Source: Candidatus Pelagibacter sp.
GTDB taxonomy: Bacteria > Pseudomonadota > Alphaproteobacteria > Pelagibacterales > Pelagibacteraceae
Reading direction: 5' to 3'
Length of the DNA stretch: 18,112 nt
NCBI GenBank assembly: GCA_028221385.1
Contig: JAOIRP010000008.1
Location: 1-18,112 of the forward strand
In this document: positions 1 through 7,223 of the stretch, piece by piece
How positions within the stretch are numbered: position 1 is the stretch's first letter
Layout: every line of letters begins with the position of its first letter
The notes under the pieces: model-generated
What the model was told of the DNA's origin: nothing
The model's input: only the letters and a program-made list of their open reading frames with translations
Database searches by the model: none
Position numbers and translations under genes: made by a program

Positions 1-895
1 AACTAAAACCGATACTGCTTTAATTGGTGGCTCAGCAGATTTAGCTGGCTCGAACAATACAAAAACTAATAGTCAACAAATAATTAAACCAAATAATTTT
101 TCAGGAAATTATATTCATTATGGGGTTAGAGAACATGCAATGAGTGGTATAATGAATGGTATTTCTCTTCATAGTAGTTTAATTCCCTATGGCGGAACTT
201 TTTTAATATTTAGTGATTACTGTAAGCCATCAATTAGGTTGTCGGCACTGATGCAGCAAAGAGTAATATATGTGATGACTCATGACTCAATAGGGTTAGG
301 AGAAGACGGTCCAACACATCAACCCATAGAACAACTTTCTGGATTAAGATCTATTCCTAATCTTAATGTTTTTAGACCTGCAGATACGATTGAAACTTTT
401 GAATGCTGGCAACTAGCTTTGGAAAATAAAAAAACTCCAAGTATTTTAGCTCTTACAAGACAAAATTTAGATCCGATTAGGAAAGAACACACCAATGAAA
501 ATAGATGCTCTTTAGGTGCATATGAAGTTTTTAGATCTCAACAAAATATTCAACTTGCAATTTTTGCGAGTGGTTCGGAGGTAAGCTTGGCTCTAGAAGT
601 TAGTCATAAATTGGCCACGGACAACATATATGCTAAAGTTATATCTGTTCCATCTCAAGAGATATTTGAACAACAAGCTGAAGCTTACAAAAATGATATT
701 TTAAATGAAACAAATTTTGCAATTACTATTGAGGCAGGTTCTACTGATAGTTGGCATAAATTTATAAAAAATAAAGGTATCAATTTTGGTGTTAATGATT
801 TTGGTAAAAGTGCACCTTATAAAGAAATTTATAATTATTTTGGATTAACAGTTGATGATATAGTGAAAAAAACAAAAAATTTAATGCAAAACTAA
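1..895 (+). CDS. tkt: Transketolase, C-terminal part (5' end outside the window)
   Basis: Transketolase moves two-carbon ketol units between sugar phosphates using thiamine diphosphate, in the cytosolic non-oxidative pentose phosphate pathway. The frame is open from base 2, well before the first ATG at 140, and gives about 297 residues, somewhat under half of a usual enzyme of roughly 660. The pyrimidine-binding domain shows GGSADLAGSNNT, then YGVREHAM with the conserved glutamate, then THDSIGLGEDGPTHQP and the NVFRPAD segment. The C-terminal domain is complete and ends at TAA 893-895. gap starts 2 nt later, so the two are probably cotranscribed. The ATG at 140 is an internal methionine, not the true start. 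The family call is secure; only the N-terminal cofactor domain cannot be inspected. Confidence 0.96.
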   Translation, partial: TKTDTALIGGSADLAGSNNTKTNSQQIIKPNNFSGNYIHYGVREHAMSGIMNGISLHSSLIPYGGTFLIFSDYCKPSIRLSALMQQRVIYVMTHDSIGLGEDGPTHQPIEQLSGLRSIPNLNVFRPADTIETFECWQLALENKKTPSILALTRQNLDPIRKEHTNENRCSLGAYEVFRSQQNIQLAIFASGSEVSLALEVSHKLATDNIYAKVISVPSQEIFEQQAEAYKNDILNETNFAITIEAGSTDSWHKFIKNKGINFGVNDFGKSAPYKEIYNYFGLTVDDIVKKTKNLMQN

Positions 896-897
896 AT

Positions 898-1905
898 ATG
901 ACAATTAAAGTTGGAATTAATGGAATGGGAAGAATTGGTCGAATGGTCATTCGAGCTATTATTGAAAGTAAAAATAAAAATATTGAAATTAAACATATTA
1001 ACAACCGATCAAATTCTGAGACAAGCTGTACATTAATAAAGTACGACTCTGTTCATGGAAAATTCGATGCACATTTAGGTTTTGATAAAGATCATCTAAT
1101 TATCAATAAGAATAAAATTACATTTTCTCAAGAGTCTAAAATTGAAGATATTAATTGGAAAAAATTTAATGTTGATTATGTTTTTGAATGTACAGGAAAA
1201 TTTAATTCTAAAGATAAATTATTAGCTCATATTAAAAATGGAGCAAAAAAAGTTATTGTTTCAGCGCCATGTAAAGATGCCGACAAAACAATTGTGTATG
1301 GTGTAAATGAAAGTCTCCTTACAAATGATGATAAAATAATTTCAGCAGCTTCGTGTACTACTAATTGTCTGGCTCCAGTTGCTAATATTTTAAATGAAAA
1401 CTTTGAAATTGAAAAAGGTTTCATGACAACCATTCATGCTTTTACCAGTGATCAGAGAATTTTAGATAATTCACATAAAGACCCAAGAAGAGCAAGGTCT
1501 GCTAGCCAATCAATTGTTCCGACATCTACTGGAGCATCAAAAGCCATCGGAGAAATTATCCCTTCTTTAAAAGGGAAGCTTGAAGGTGTAGCTATGAGAG
1601 TACCTACTCCAAACGTTTCACTAATAGAGTTAGTTTTTTGTACAAAAAAAGAAATAGATAAAGAAAAAATTAATGAAGCCTTTACTCAAGCAATAAAAAA
1701 ACAACAAAAAAAAGTTTTAGAAATTACAAAAGAAAAACTAGTATCAATTGACTTTAATCACAACTCAGCCTCTGCAATTATAGATTCTTCTTTGACCAAT
1801 GTTGTGGGTAAAAATATGGGAAAAATTTCAGCTTGGTATGATAACGAATGGGGTTTTTCAAACAGAATGTGTGATATTGCAGAACATCTCCAAAAGATCT
1901 CTTAA
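898..1905 (+). CDS. gap: Glyceraldehyde-3-phosphate dehydrogenase, probably NADP(H)-using
   Basis: Interconverts glyceraldehyde 3-phosphate and 1,3-bisphosphoglycerate in the cytosol. It is 335 residues, the normal length. The Rossmann start is INGMGRIGR (residues 7-15), the catalytic cysteine is C153 in SASCTTNC-like context (AASCTTNC), the catalytic histidine is H180, and the C-terminal WYDNEWG motif is present. The position after the second beta strand, normally Asp in NAD enzymes (IND), is Asn36 followed by Arg37. The later Leu-Pro pair before HKD is Asn191-Ser192. Similar changes mark NADP-using enzymes such as Bacillus subtilis GapB and the chloroplast type, so an NADPH-linked gluconeogenic role is inferred. 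No clear ribosome binding site is seen. The stop overlaps the pgk start by one base (TAATG). Confidence 0.96.
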   Translation: MTIKVGINGMGRIGRMVIRAIIESKNKNIEIKHINNRSNSETSCTLIKYDSVHGKFDAHLGFDKDHLIINKNKITFSQESKIEDINWKKFNVDYVFECTGKFNSKDKLLAHIKNGAKKVIVSAPCKDADKTIVYGVNESLLTNDDKIISAASCTTNCLAPVANILNENFEIEKGFMTTIHAFTSDQRILDNSHKDPRRARSASQSIVPTSTGASKAIGEIIPSLKGKLEGVAMRVPTPNVSLIELVFCTKKEIDKEKINEAFTQAIKKQQKKVLEITKEKLVSIDFNHNSASAIIDSSLTNVVGKNMGKISAWYDNEWGFSNRMCDIAEHLQKIS

Positions 1906-3083
1906 TGAGAAGTATAAAAGACGAACTTAATCTTAAACAAAAAAAAATACTTCTTAGACTTGATTTAAACGTTCCATTAGATAATAACAGAATTACAGAT
2001 ACAACAAGGATCGATAAAATTCTTCCTACTATAAAATTTTTATTAAAAAATGACGCTAAAATCATAATTTTATCTCATGTTGGGAGACCAAAGGGAAGAA
2101 TTGTTAATGAGTTATCTCTTAAACCTATATGCGAAAATTTAAAAAAAAAATTGAATGAAAACATAAAACTTATAACAAAAAGTCTAAAAGAAATAGATTC
2201 TAGTGACCTATTCATTGATCAAGACGAAAAAATTGTAATTCTTGAAAATCTTAGATTTTATCAAGAGGAGGAGGAAAATAACATTGAGTTTGCAAAACAT
2301 TTAGCAAGACTGGCTGACATTTATGTTAATGACGCTTTTTCATGTTCACACAGGGCTCATGCCTCAATTTTTGAAATAACAAAATTTCTTCCTTCATTCG
2401 CAGGTCTTCAATTAAATTTAGAAATTGATGCCTTAAATAAAATTACATCTAAAATCAAAAGACCAGTAACTTGCATTATTGGTGGTTCCAAAATATCAAG
2501 TAAAATTAATATTATTAAAAATTTGATTCCAAAATTTGATAACATTGTAATCGTGGGTGGTATGGCGAATAATGTGCTTAAGTATAAAGGGTTTAATATT
2601 GGAAAATCTATACAAGAAGCTAATTGCGATCAAATAATTGAGGAGATATTTTATCTATCCAAAAAGAACAATTGTAAAATTCTTTACCCAGAAGATGTCA
2701 CCGTAGGGACGGATCTTAATGGATCAGCCAAAATAAAAGATGTTAACAAAGTTTCTGAAGATGAATTAATTTTAGATATAGGTCCCAAAACAATACAGAC
2801 AGTTAATAATCTTATTGAAAAAAGTGAGACTATTTTATGGAATGGGCCAGCTGGTTATTTTGAAAATCCAAATTTTGCAAAAGGCAGCTTAGAAATTGCA
2901 AATAAAATTGTTGAAAAAAATAAATCTAATACAATTTATTCTGTGGCTGGTGGAGGTGACACTGTAGCTTTATTAAATAAAATAGATGTTACTAATAACT
3001 TTAATTTTGTTTCAACTGCTGGTGGAGCCTTTTTAGAATATCTTGAAGGAAAAGAACTTCCTGGTATAAAAGCGCTAAATTAA
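1905..3083 (+). CDS. pgk: Phosphoglycerate kinase
   Basis: Transfers phosphate between 1,3-bisphosphoglycerate and ADP, or the reverse in gluconeogenesis; cytosolic and monomeric in known bacteria. At 392 residues it is full length. Visible family motifs are LRLDLNVPL (residues 18-25, substrate-binding Asp and Asn), LSHVGRPKG, the NDAFSCSHRAHAS substrate loop, and in the C-terminal nucleotide domain WNGPAGYFE and VAGGGDTVAL. The ATG is fused to the gap stop in TAATG and the stop lies one base before the aldolase ATG, which suggests translational coupling across gap-pgk-fba. Nothing is missing from the active site as far as can be read. Confidence 0.97.
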   Translation: MRSIKDELNLKQKKILLRLDLNVPLDNNRITDTTRIDKILPTIKFLLKNDAKIIILSHVGRPKGRIVNELSLKPICENLKKKLNENIKLITKSLKEIDSSDLFIDQDEKIVILENLRFYQEEEENNIEFAKHLARLADIYVNDAFSCSHRAHASIFEITKFLPSFAGLQLNLEIDALNKITSKIKRPVTCIIGGSKISSKINIIKNLIPKFDNIVIVGGMANNVLKYKGFNIGKSIQEANCDQIIEEIFYLSKKNNCKILYPEDVTVGTDLNGSAKIKDVNKVSEDELILDIGPKTIQTVNNLIEKSETILWNGPAGYFENPNFAKGSLEIANKIVEKNKSNTIYSVAGGGDTVALLNKIDVTNNFNFVSTAGGAFLEYLEGKELPGIKALN

Positions 3084-3084
3084 T

Positions 3085-4095
3085 ATGTCAGAATTAAATA
3101 AAATTGCTTTAAAGATTCTATCAAATGGAAAAGGTATCCTTGCGGCTGATGAAAGCACAGGAACTATGACTAAAAGACTCGAAAGTGTAAATGTTGAATC
3201 TTCTCCAGAAAATAGACTTTTATTTAGAGAAACTCTCTTCTCTTCAGAAGGTATGAAAAATTGTATTGGTGGAGTGATATTATACGATGAAACAATCAAA
3301 CAAACCACTAAATCAAAACAAACAGTACCTGAGTTGATTTCTTCTTCTGGTGCTTTACCAGGAATAAAAGTTGATACTGGTGCGAAAGTATTGGCGGGCT
3401 CAACTGAAGAAAAAATTACAGAAGGTTTAGATGATTTGAGAGAAAGATTAAAAAGGTATTATAAGCTTGGTGCAAGATTTACAAAATGGAGAGGTGTATA
3501 CAATATTTCAAATAAATATCCGAGTAAATTATCGATTCACTCTAATGCGCATGCACTTGCAAGGTATTCTTCAATTGTACAAGAGTGTAAAATGGTTCCA
3601 ATAGTTGAGCCAGAAGTTTTAATGGATGGAAATCATTCTGCAGAAGACTGTTTTAATAAAACTTCAATAGTATTGAAAAAATGTTTTGAAGAATTAGATC
3701 TTCACAATATTGATTTGACTGGAATAATTTTAAAACCTAATATGATTTTAGCTGGAGCTAGTTCAGATCAAAAGTTATCTAGTGAAGATGTTGCTAAACT
3801 TACCATAAGATGTCTTAAAGAAAATGTTCCATCCGAAGTACCTGGAATTGCATTTTTATCAGGTGGCCAATCAGAAGTTGAGGCAACTGAAAATTTAAAT
3901 TTAATAAATAAAAATAATGACTCAAACTTTATCATGACCTATTCATATGGAAGAGCCTTACAACAAAGCGCTCTTAAATTCTGGTCAAAAGATATTAATA
4001 ATATTCAAGATACTCAAAAAATCTTTAACCACCGAGCTAATATGTGTACCCTTGCAGCTCAAGGAAAATGGTCAGCAGAACTTGAAACAAAATAA
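3085..4095 (+). CDS. fba: Fructose-bisphosphate aldolase, class I
   Basis: Cleaves or forms fructose 1,6-bisphosphate from two triose phosphates by a Schiff-base mechanism without metal. The 336 residues match the animal and plant-like class I family: ILAADESTGT near residues 18-27 (Asp22), FTKWRGVY with Lys134, the EPEVL glutamates (Glu173 and Glu175 region), LKPNM with the Schiff-base Lys217, and FLSGGQSEVEAT. Class II zinc-binding signatures are absent. It follows pgk by one base and the next gene begins inside its last codons. A class I enzyme needs no zinc or iron, which would suit a metal-poor ocean; that is inference. Confidence 0.96.
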   Translation: MSELNKIALKILSNGKGILAADESTGTMTKRLESVNVESSPENRLLFRETLFSSEGMKNCIGGVILYDETIKQTTKSKQTVPELISSSGALPGIKVDTGAKVLAGSTEEKITEGLDDLRERLKRYYKLGARFTKWRGVYNISNKYPSKLSIHSNAHALARYSSIVQECKMVPIVEPEVLMDGNHSAEDCFNKTSIVLKKCFEELDLHNIDLTGIILKPNMILAGASSDQKLSSEDVAKLTIRCLKENVPSEVPGIAFLSGGQSEVEATENLNLINKNNDSNFIMTYSYGRALQQSALKFWSKDINNIQDTQKIFNHRANMCTLAAQGKWSAELETK

Positions 4096-4705
4096 AATAA
4101 ATAAAAAATTTGTTTATTTAATTTCTCCAAATAAAATTGAAAATAAAGATTTTTATACAGATCTATCTTTGGTATTTAAATCCAAAAAAGTAAATTTTTT
4201 TCAATTAAGATTAAAAAATGAAACAACTAGAAATAAGTTAATAATTGGAAAAAAAATTAAAAAAATTTGTAAAAAATATAAAGTAAAATTTTTAATTAAT
4301 GATGAGCCAAGACTTGCAAAAAAATTAAATGCTGATGGTTGTCATTTAGGTCAGAAAGATATGAGCATTCAAAAAGCTAGAAAAATTTTGAAAAATAAAA
4401 TAATTGGTATCACATGTCATAATTCCATAAATTTATGTAAAAAAGCAATTAATGATAATGCTGACTATTTAGCCTTTGGAGCTTTTTATTCATCCAAAAC
4501 GAAAAAAGTTAGATATAAAGCAAAACTTGAAATATTAAGATCGGCTAAAAAAATAACAAATACCCCTGTTGTGGCTATTGGTGGAATAAAGTTAAGTAAT
4601 TATAAAAAACTCTTATTGAATAAAGCTAACTTTTTAGCTATTTCAGGCTACATTTGGAATAATAAAAAATACAAACCACTAGAAGCTATAAGAAAATTAA
4701 AATGA
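4082..4705 (+). CDS. thiE: Thiamine-phosphate synthase-like protein (ThiE family), non-ATG start
   Basis: ThiE joins the thiazole phosphate and pyrimidine pyrophosphate halves of thiamine in the cytosol. From a TTG at 4082 the product has 207 residues, the usual size. The barrel motifs run in order: FQLRLK (residues 40-45), INDE then ADGCHLGQKD, IGITCHNS, DYLAFGAFYSSKTKK, PVVAIGGI and FLAISGYI. The pyrophosphate and metal-binding Asn-Asp, Asp and Lys positions appear kept. The frame is open further upstream inside fba, but that part is an out-of-frame copy of aldolase codons, and no in-frame ATG occurs until deep inside the domain. The start is therefore TTG 4082 or another non-ATG codon. It overlaps fba by 14 nt and efp by 4 nt (ATGA). 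SAR11 strains are reported to need the pyrimidine precursor, so joining halves remains sensible. TenI-like regulators are an alternative. Confidence 0.85.
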   Translation: MKQNKINKKFVYLISPNKIENKDFYTDLSLVFKSKKVNFFQLRLKNETTRNKLIIGKKIKKICKKYKVKFLINDEPRLAKKLNADGCHLGQKDMSIQKARKILKNKIIGITCHNSINLCKKAINDNADYLAFGAFYSSKTKKVRYKAKLEILRSAKKITNTPVVAIGGIKLSNYKKLLLNKANFLAISGYIWNNKKYKPLEAIRKLK

Positions 4706-5262
4706 AAATATATGCAAGTGAAATTAGGGTTGGAATGCTAATTGAATATAAAGATGATCTTTGGCAAGTTTTAAAAACACAACATGTAAAGCCAGGAAAA
4801 GGAGGTGCTTTTGCCCAAGTAGAAATGAAAAGTGTAAACAAAAACACAAAATTAAATGAACGATTTAGATCAAGTGAGTCAATTGAAAAGGCTTCCCTTG
4901 ATGAAATTAAATTCAATTTTCTTTATAGCGACGAAACTGATTATTATTTTATGGACCCAAAGTCCTATGAGCAAATCAATATTAAAAAAGATACTGTCGG
5001 AGAAAAAGGTAAACTATTAACTGAAAACCTCGAAGTAAGTATAAGTTTTTATGATGAAAAACCTTTGACTGTAGAATTACCAAATCAAGTTACTTGTGTA
5101 ATTGAAGTAACTGATGTTGCTCTTAAAGGACAAACTGTTTCCTCATCATACAAACCTGCAACTTTAGATAATGGAATAAATATTCAAGTGCCTCCGTTTA
5201 TAGAGAGTGGAGACAAAATCATAGTTGATACAAGAACTATGGAATATATTAAAAAAATATAA
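4702..5262 (+). CDS. efp: Elongation factor P
   Basis: EF-P enters ribosomes stalled on polyproline stretches and promotes peptide-bond formation. The 186-residue length is standard. The N-terminal KOW-like domain begins IYASEIRVGMLIEY and carries the modification loop VKPGKGGAF with Lys33, the equivalent of E. coli Lys34. The two OB domains follow, with FMDPKSYEQ and the C-terminal family block PATLDNGINIQVPPFI. Its ATG overlaps the ThiE stop as ATGA, so translation is probably coupled. The enzymes that would lysinylate or otherwise modify Lys33 are not in the window. Confidence 0.97.
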   Translation: MKIYASEIRVGMLIEYKDDLWQVLKTQHVKPGKGGAFAQVEMKSVNKNTKLNERFRSSESIEKASLDEIKFNFLYSDETDYYFMDPKSYEQINIKKDTVGEKGKLLTENLEVSISFYDEKPLTVELPNQVTCVIEVTDVALKGQTVSSSYKPATLDNGINIQVPPFIESGDKIIVDTRTMEYIKKI

Positions 5263-5267
5263 ATTCT

Positions 5268-6008
5268 ATGCAATCAATATCGGCTAATCTAAATATTATG
5301 ATAAAAGCAGCTGAAAAAGCATCAAGAACTTTGATTCGAGATTTCGGAGAAATTGAAAAGCTGCAAGTATCAATCAAAGGCCCATCTGATTTTGTTTCAA
5401 ATGCAGATCTTAAAGCAGAAAAAATAATTATTGAAGAATTAAAAAAAGCAAGACCCTACTATTCCATTATAAGTGAAGAAGATGGGTCTGAAAAAAATAA
5501 AGATAAAAATAACATATGGATTATAGATCCGATAGATGGCACAACAAATTTTCTACATGGCATCCCTCACTTTGCAATTTCTATAGCATTAAAATCTAAT
5601 GATGAGATTGTTTCAGGATTAATTTATGATCCTATTAAAGATGAAATGTTTTATGCTGAGAAAGATAATGGTGCTTTTTTTAATAATCAAAGAATTAGAG
5701 TTTCAAAAAAAAAGGAAATAAATAACTGTCTATTTGCAACAGGTGGCCATTCTAAAGATAAAATTGATCTACCTACAAGAAGATCAGGAAGTGCAGCTCT
5801 TGATATAGCCTATGTTGCATCTGGTAGATATGATGGGTATTTTCAAAATGATCTCAATTTATGGGATATAGCCGCAGGTATAATAATTTTAAAAGAAGCT
5901 GGTGGTATGATTAATGAAATAGACCTATCTAAAAACAATAAACTAAAAATAAGGGCGTCTAGTATGGCAATAAATGATAAATTACTTGAAAAATTAAAGA
6001 ACTTTTAA
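5268..6008 (+). CDS. suhB: Inositol monophosphatase family protein (SuhB type)
   Basis: A magnesium-dependent, lithium-sensitive-type phosphatase family acting on inositol 1-phosphate and related sugar phosphates; in E. coli SuhB also assists rRNA antitermination. The 246 residues are slightly shorter than the usual 260 or so. Metal ligands are visible as SEED (Glu70, Glu71), IIDPIDGTTNF with Asp87 and Asp90, and LNLWDIAAG with Asp200. The segment after FATGG (residues 156-172) looks shortened compared with typical members. It starts 5 nt after efp with no good ribosome binding site and is likely the last gene of the tkt-to-suhB run. The substrate cannot be told from sequence. Confidence 0.92.
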   Translation: MQSISANLNIMIKAAEKASRTLIRDFGEIEKLQVSIKGPSDFVSNADLKAEKIIIEELKKARPYYSIISEEDGSEKNKDKNNIWIIDPIDGTTNFLHGIPHFAISIALKSNDEIVSGLIYDPIKDEMFYAEKDNGAFFNNQRIRVSKKKEINNCLFATGGHSKDKIDLPTRRSGSAALDIAYVASGRYDGYFQNDLNLWDIAAGIIILKEAGGMINEIDLSKNNKLKIRASSMAINDKLLEKLKNF

Positions 6009-6036
6009 TTGTTTTATAAAATTCTTTTGTTATAAG
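6009..6036 (+). promoter_or_regulatory. Possible sigma70-type promoter before rpmE
   Basis: TTGTTT (6009-6014) and TATAAG (6031-6036) are separated by 16 nt. The predicted transcription start would fall at or just before the rpmE ATG at 6044, giving a leaderless or nearly leaderless message. This is the only spacer of useful size between suhB and rpmE, so a promoter here is plausible, but in AT-rich DNA such matches are common. Confidence 0.3.
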
Positions 6037-6043
6037 TCACGTT

Positions 6044-6274
6044 ATGAAAAAAGACATACATCCAGATTATCACACAATTAAAGTTGAAATGACTGATGGT
6101 ACTCAATTTGAAACAAAATCAACTTGGGGAAAAGAAGGTGAACTATTAAAGCTTGAAATAGACCCAAAATCTCATGCAGCATGGACTGGTGGAAAACAAA
6201 AACTGATGGATAAAGGACGGGTAAGTAAATTTAATAAAAAATTTCAAAACTTCAGATCAGAAAAAAAGGATTAA
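6044..6274 (+). CDS. rpmE: Ribosomal protein bL31, zinc-free form
   Basis: Component of the large ribosomal subunit at the central protuberance, helping bridge the subunits. The 76 residues begin [10 protein letters not shown] and include [14 protein letters not shown] and the [10 protein letters not shown] block typical of alphaproteobacterial L31. There is no cysteine at all, so this is the form lacking the zinc-binding CxxC pairs. Its TAA is directly followed by the ATG of the TrcR gene, so these two genes are certainly one transcription unit. Confidence 0.95.
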   Translation: MKKDIHPDYHTIKVEMTDGTQFETKSTWGKEGELLKLEIDPKSHAAWTGGKQKLMDKGRVSKFNKKFQNFRSEKKD

Positions 6275-6850
6275 ATGTCTAACGTTCCATTAATGCCTAT
6301 GGCAACTGCTGTTTGGCTTGTAGAAAATACCACTCTTACTTTTAAGCAAATAGCAACCTTCTGCAACTTGCATGAGGTTGAAGTTCAAGGAATTGCTGAT
6401 GGAGAAGTAGCAAAGGGGATTATGGCTTACAATCCAATTATATCTGGTCAATTAAGCAAGGAAGAAATTGAATTGTCATCAAAAGATGAAAATAGAGACT
6501 TGCAAATTAAGAACATGGATGTTGAAATTTCAACTTCTGATAAAAAAATTAAAAAATATGTTCCATTGTCAAAAAGACAAGATAAACCTGACTCGGCATT
6601 ATGGTTAATAAAACATCACTCGATGTTAAAAGACTCTCAAATTGCAAAATTGGTTTCTATCACAAAAAACTCGGTAACCTCGATCAGAAATAAAAGTTAT
6701 TGGAATTATAATAATTTAAATCCCAAAGACCCTGTTGCAATGAACTTATTTACCCAAAAAGATTTGGTTGAAGCTATTGAAAAAGCTGAAAGAAGAATTA
6801 AAAGAGAAAAAAAGCTAAAAGAAAAAGAAAGAAAAGCAGTACAAGTTTAA
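6275..6850 (+). CDS. trcR: TrcR/DUF1013 family cell-cycle transcription regulator
   Basis: Matches the alphaproteobacterial DUF1013 family, which protein databases call the cell cycle transcriptional regulator TrcR; its targets here are unknown. The 191 residues start MSNVPLMPMATAVWLVENT, the family hallmark, followed by IADGEVAKGI (residues 40-49) and NPIISGQLSKEEIE. Two segments resemble each other: W14-L15-V16 with Q25-I26-A27, L32, V37, I40, and W110-L111-I112 with Q122-I123-A124, I129, V134, I137. From the Gln onward the spacing is identical, which reads as two helix-turn-helix units. Residues 167-188 are rich in Lys and Glu and likely form a charged helix. It begins immediately after the rpmE stop. 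Confidence 0.88.
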   Translation: MSNVPLMPMATAVWLVENTTLTFKQIATFCNLHEVEVQGIADGEVAKGIMAYNPIISGQLSKEEIELSSKDENRDLQIKNMDVEISTSDKKIKKYVPLSKRQDKPDSALWLIKHHSMLKDSQIAKLVSITKNSVTSIRNKSYWNYNNLNPKDPVAMNLFTQKDLVEAIEKAERRIKREKKLKEKERKAVQV

Positions 6851-6901
6851 TGTATAAATTTAATAGACATCAAAATTTTAAAGTGATAGTTAATCTCTTT
6901 T

Positions 6902-7108
6902 TTGGAGGTATTTACGAAAATAGAAGTTAAAGACAATAACATTGAACAGGCACTTAGGGTTCTTAAACGAAAACTACAGCGTGATGGATTCTTTAAAGTA
7001 GTAAAACTAAAAAGTGTTTATGAGAAACCCTCTGAAAAGAAAAAAAGAATTTTACAAGAAAATATTAAAAGAGTTAAAAAACTAAATAAACTTAAAAATA
7101 GAATTTAG
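6902..7108 (+). CDS. rpsU: Ribosomal protein bS21, start codon unusual
   Basis: Small-subunit protein near the 3' end of 16S rRNA. The core DNNIEQALRVLKRKLQRDGF and the YEKPSEKKKR block identify it, and the Lys/Arg-rich tail is normal. There is no ATG at the 5' end. The longest reading starts at TTG 6902 (68 residues), but this TTG overlaps a strong ribosome-binding sequence, GGAGGT at 6904-6909. That site is ideally placed for an ACG at 6914 (64 residues, Thr-Lys-Ile-Glu-Val) and possible for an ATA at 6920. Family proteins usually begin about two to four residues before the Val-x-Asp-Asn-Asn segment, which favours the later starts. The coordinates given use the TTG. The tRNA begins 6 nt after the stop. 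Confidence 0.9.
   Translation: MEVFTKIEVKDNNIEQALRVLKRKLQRDGFFKVVKLKSVYEKPSEKKKRILQENIKRVKKLNKLKNRI
6904..6909 (+). promoter_or_regulatory. Strong Shine-Dalgarno sequence of rpsU
   Basis: GGAGGT is a full match to the anti-Shine-Dalgarno end of 16S rRNA. Most other starts in the window have no such sequence. From GGAGG there are 5 nt to ACG 6914 and 11 nt to ATA 6920. It argues against TTG 6902 being the true start. Confidence 0.6.
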
Positions 7109-7114
7109 TTATAC

Positions 7115-7191
<77 letters not shown>

Positions 7192-7204
7192 ATTCAAATA
7201 TAAT

Positions 7205-7223
7205 TTAATCACTTAGGTGTTAA
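7205..7223. terminator. Weak hairpin between converging tRNA and membrane-protein genes
   Basis: TTAA, one bulged T, CAC, loop TTAG, then GTG and TTAA could form a 7-pair stem at the point where the + and - strand units converge. It overlaps the stop of the - strand gene. No U-run of convincing length follows on either strand, so this is only a candidate. Confidence 0.22.

Noticed and set aside
1778..2065. Antisense open frame spanning the gap-pgk junction
   Set aside because: Crosses two well-conserved genes on the other strand and has no start signal or family motif.
3947..4081. Longer N-terminus for the ThiE-like protein from ATG 3947
   Set aside because: Those codons are aldolase sequence read in another frame; the ThiE domain begins after the fba stop, and the extra 45 residues match nothing in the family.
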